Shown piece after piece: positions 44,168 through 45,025 of a stretch of DNA of 45,025 nucleotides. The stretch spans positions 443,924-488,948 of the forward strand of contig NW_014577150.1 of NCBI RefSeq assembly GCF_000485595.1, in the 5' to 3' direction. Below the pieces are notes generated by a model. The model was not told where the DNA came from. It ran no database searches and saw only the letters and a list, made by a program, of their open reading frames with translations. The DNA comes from Priapulus caudatus (lineage: Eukaryota; Priapulida; Priapulimorpha; Priapulimorphida; Priapulidae). Every line of letters begins with the position of its first letter. Within the stretch, counting starts at the first letter, position 1. A program made the position numbers and the translations under genes.

Positions 44168-44412
44168 CAGCAGCCGGCTGAAAGGTGCGATAGGATATGT
44201 TTACTAGGCACTTCTAATTTTAACATATATTTTAAATTTAATTAGGGTCAGGGTTAGGGTTAGGGTTAGGGTTGGGGTTAGGGTTAGGGTTAGGGTTAGG
44301 GTTAGGGTCATTTTTAGGGTTTTTGCATCATTCTTTAATATATCGTAAAATATATGTTAAAATTAGAAGTGCCTAGTAAACATATCCTATCGCACCTTTC
44401 AGCCGGCTGCTG
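44168..44412. mobile_element. 245-bp inverted-repeat element with a TTAGGG core
   Basis: The arm 44168-44234 and the arm 44346-44412 are perfect reverse complements over 67 bases, beginning CAGCAGCCGGCTGAAAGGTG. TAAAA precedes the left end (44163-44167) and follows the right end (44413-44417), a likely 5-bp target duplication. The 111-base interior is mostly TTAGGG repeats, then TTTTTAGGGTTTTTGCATCA. It encodes no protein, so any movement would depend on a transposase supplied elsewhere. The superfamily is not assigned. Confidence 0.88.
44242..44308 (+). repeat. internal (TTAGGG)n array inside the element
   Basis: About eleven TTAGGG units with single variants (TCAGGG, TTGGGG). The opposite orientation relative to the window is seen in the 28.6-kb block. 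Both are internal, not chromosome ends. Confidence 0.96.
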
Positions 44413-44781
44413 TAAAACACATGTTACAATACATTTCCTACGTACTATTTCTTTTAGCTTCCACGACAACATGGCGTGAATAGGCATTGTTCGGGTATAT
44501 AAGGCACTTGGTAGATACTCCACAGGCCATCAAGCGTGCAGTCTAAGGTACTCGATCATGAATATAATAAGTATTATATGGTATCTATATGAAGCTACCG
44601 TTCGTTCTAGCCTATGTCTATGTTAGACACTCGCGCGTAGACATTCTCGCACTAGCATCCGCAGCACATGGAAACATGAGGGCTGACCGTGTTTACGACT
44701 TTCCACGCCGTGAGAAGCGAAAAGGTAACTTAATTGTAGCTAGAAAACGCGTAGATGCGCACAGGCACGCACATACGCATA

Positions 44782-44785
44782 CACA

Positions 44786-44845
<60 letters not shown>

Positions 44846-44849
44846 TGTG
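44782..44849. repeat. perfect 68-bp palindrome of ACGC/GTGC units
   Basis: (ACGC)n switches to (GTGC)n at a central ACGCGT with no spacer. The 34-base halves are exact reverse complements. The sequence alternates purine and pyrimidine throughout, which favours Z-DNA as well as cruciform formation. Confidence 0.93.

Positions 44850-45025
<176 letters not shown>

Overview
The window is metazoan nuclear DNA, most likely from an invertebrate. The evidence is a spliced animal-type membrane adenylyl cyclase gene, long AT-rich introns, very many dinucleotide microsatellites and two internal TTAGGG/CCCTAA blocks. There are no operons, no bacterial-type genes and no convincing tRNA, rRNA or CRISPR signal. 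The species cannot be named from the sequence. Duplicated segments differ mainly by one- to three-base indels, and there is a 10-N gap, so part of the variation may be long-read assembly error.

One protein-coding gene can be supported. Five consecutive minus-strand exons (24814-24963, 23077-23195, 21075-21186, 18065-18192, 14780-14938) join in frame through GT/AG sites. Together they encode 222 codons of a class III adenylyl cyclase: the last helix of the first membrane bundle, the signalling helix, and most of the first catalytic domain (C1) with both metal-binding aspartates. It most resembles the ADCY1/rutabaga type. The N-terminal and membrane exons should lie at higher coordinates and the rest of C1, the second membrane bundle and C2 at lower coordinates. 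I could not find any of these in the window, so the gene is partial here.

Layout: 1-1300 is CpG-rich without a recognised gene. 1430-2690 is a 40-bp minisatellite. 5041-5715 is a CpG-rich satellite with an inverted arm. 5.9-14.7 kb is mostly unannotated AT-rich DNA with several foldbacks, including a perfect 64-bp inverted repeat at 13.0-13.2 kb. 14.8-25.0 kb is the cyclase gene, whose introns carry a 0.7-kb direct duplication on both sides of one exon and large low-complexity arrays. 25-45 kb has no recognised gene. It holds microsatellites, triplet arrays, a 10-N gap in a GA tract, two elements built around telomere-like repeats (28.4-28.7 and 44.17-44.41 kb), and a perfect 68-bp CGTG palindrome near the right end.

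No new multi-gene system is visible. The most unusual object is the 245-bp element at 44168-44412. It has perfect 67-bp terminal inverted repeats, a 5-bp target duplication and a (TTAGGG)n core, and so looks like a small DNA transposon carrying telomeric sequence.
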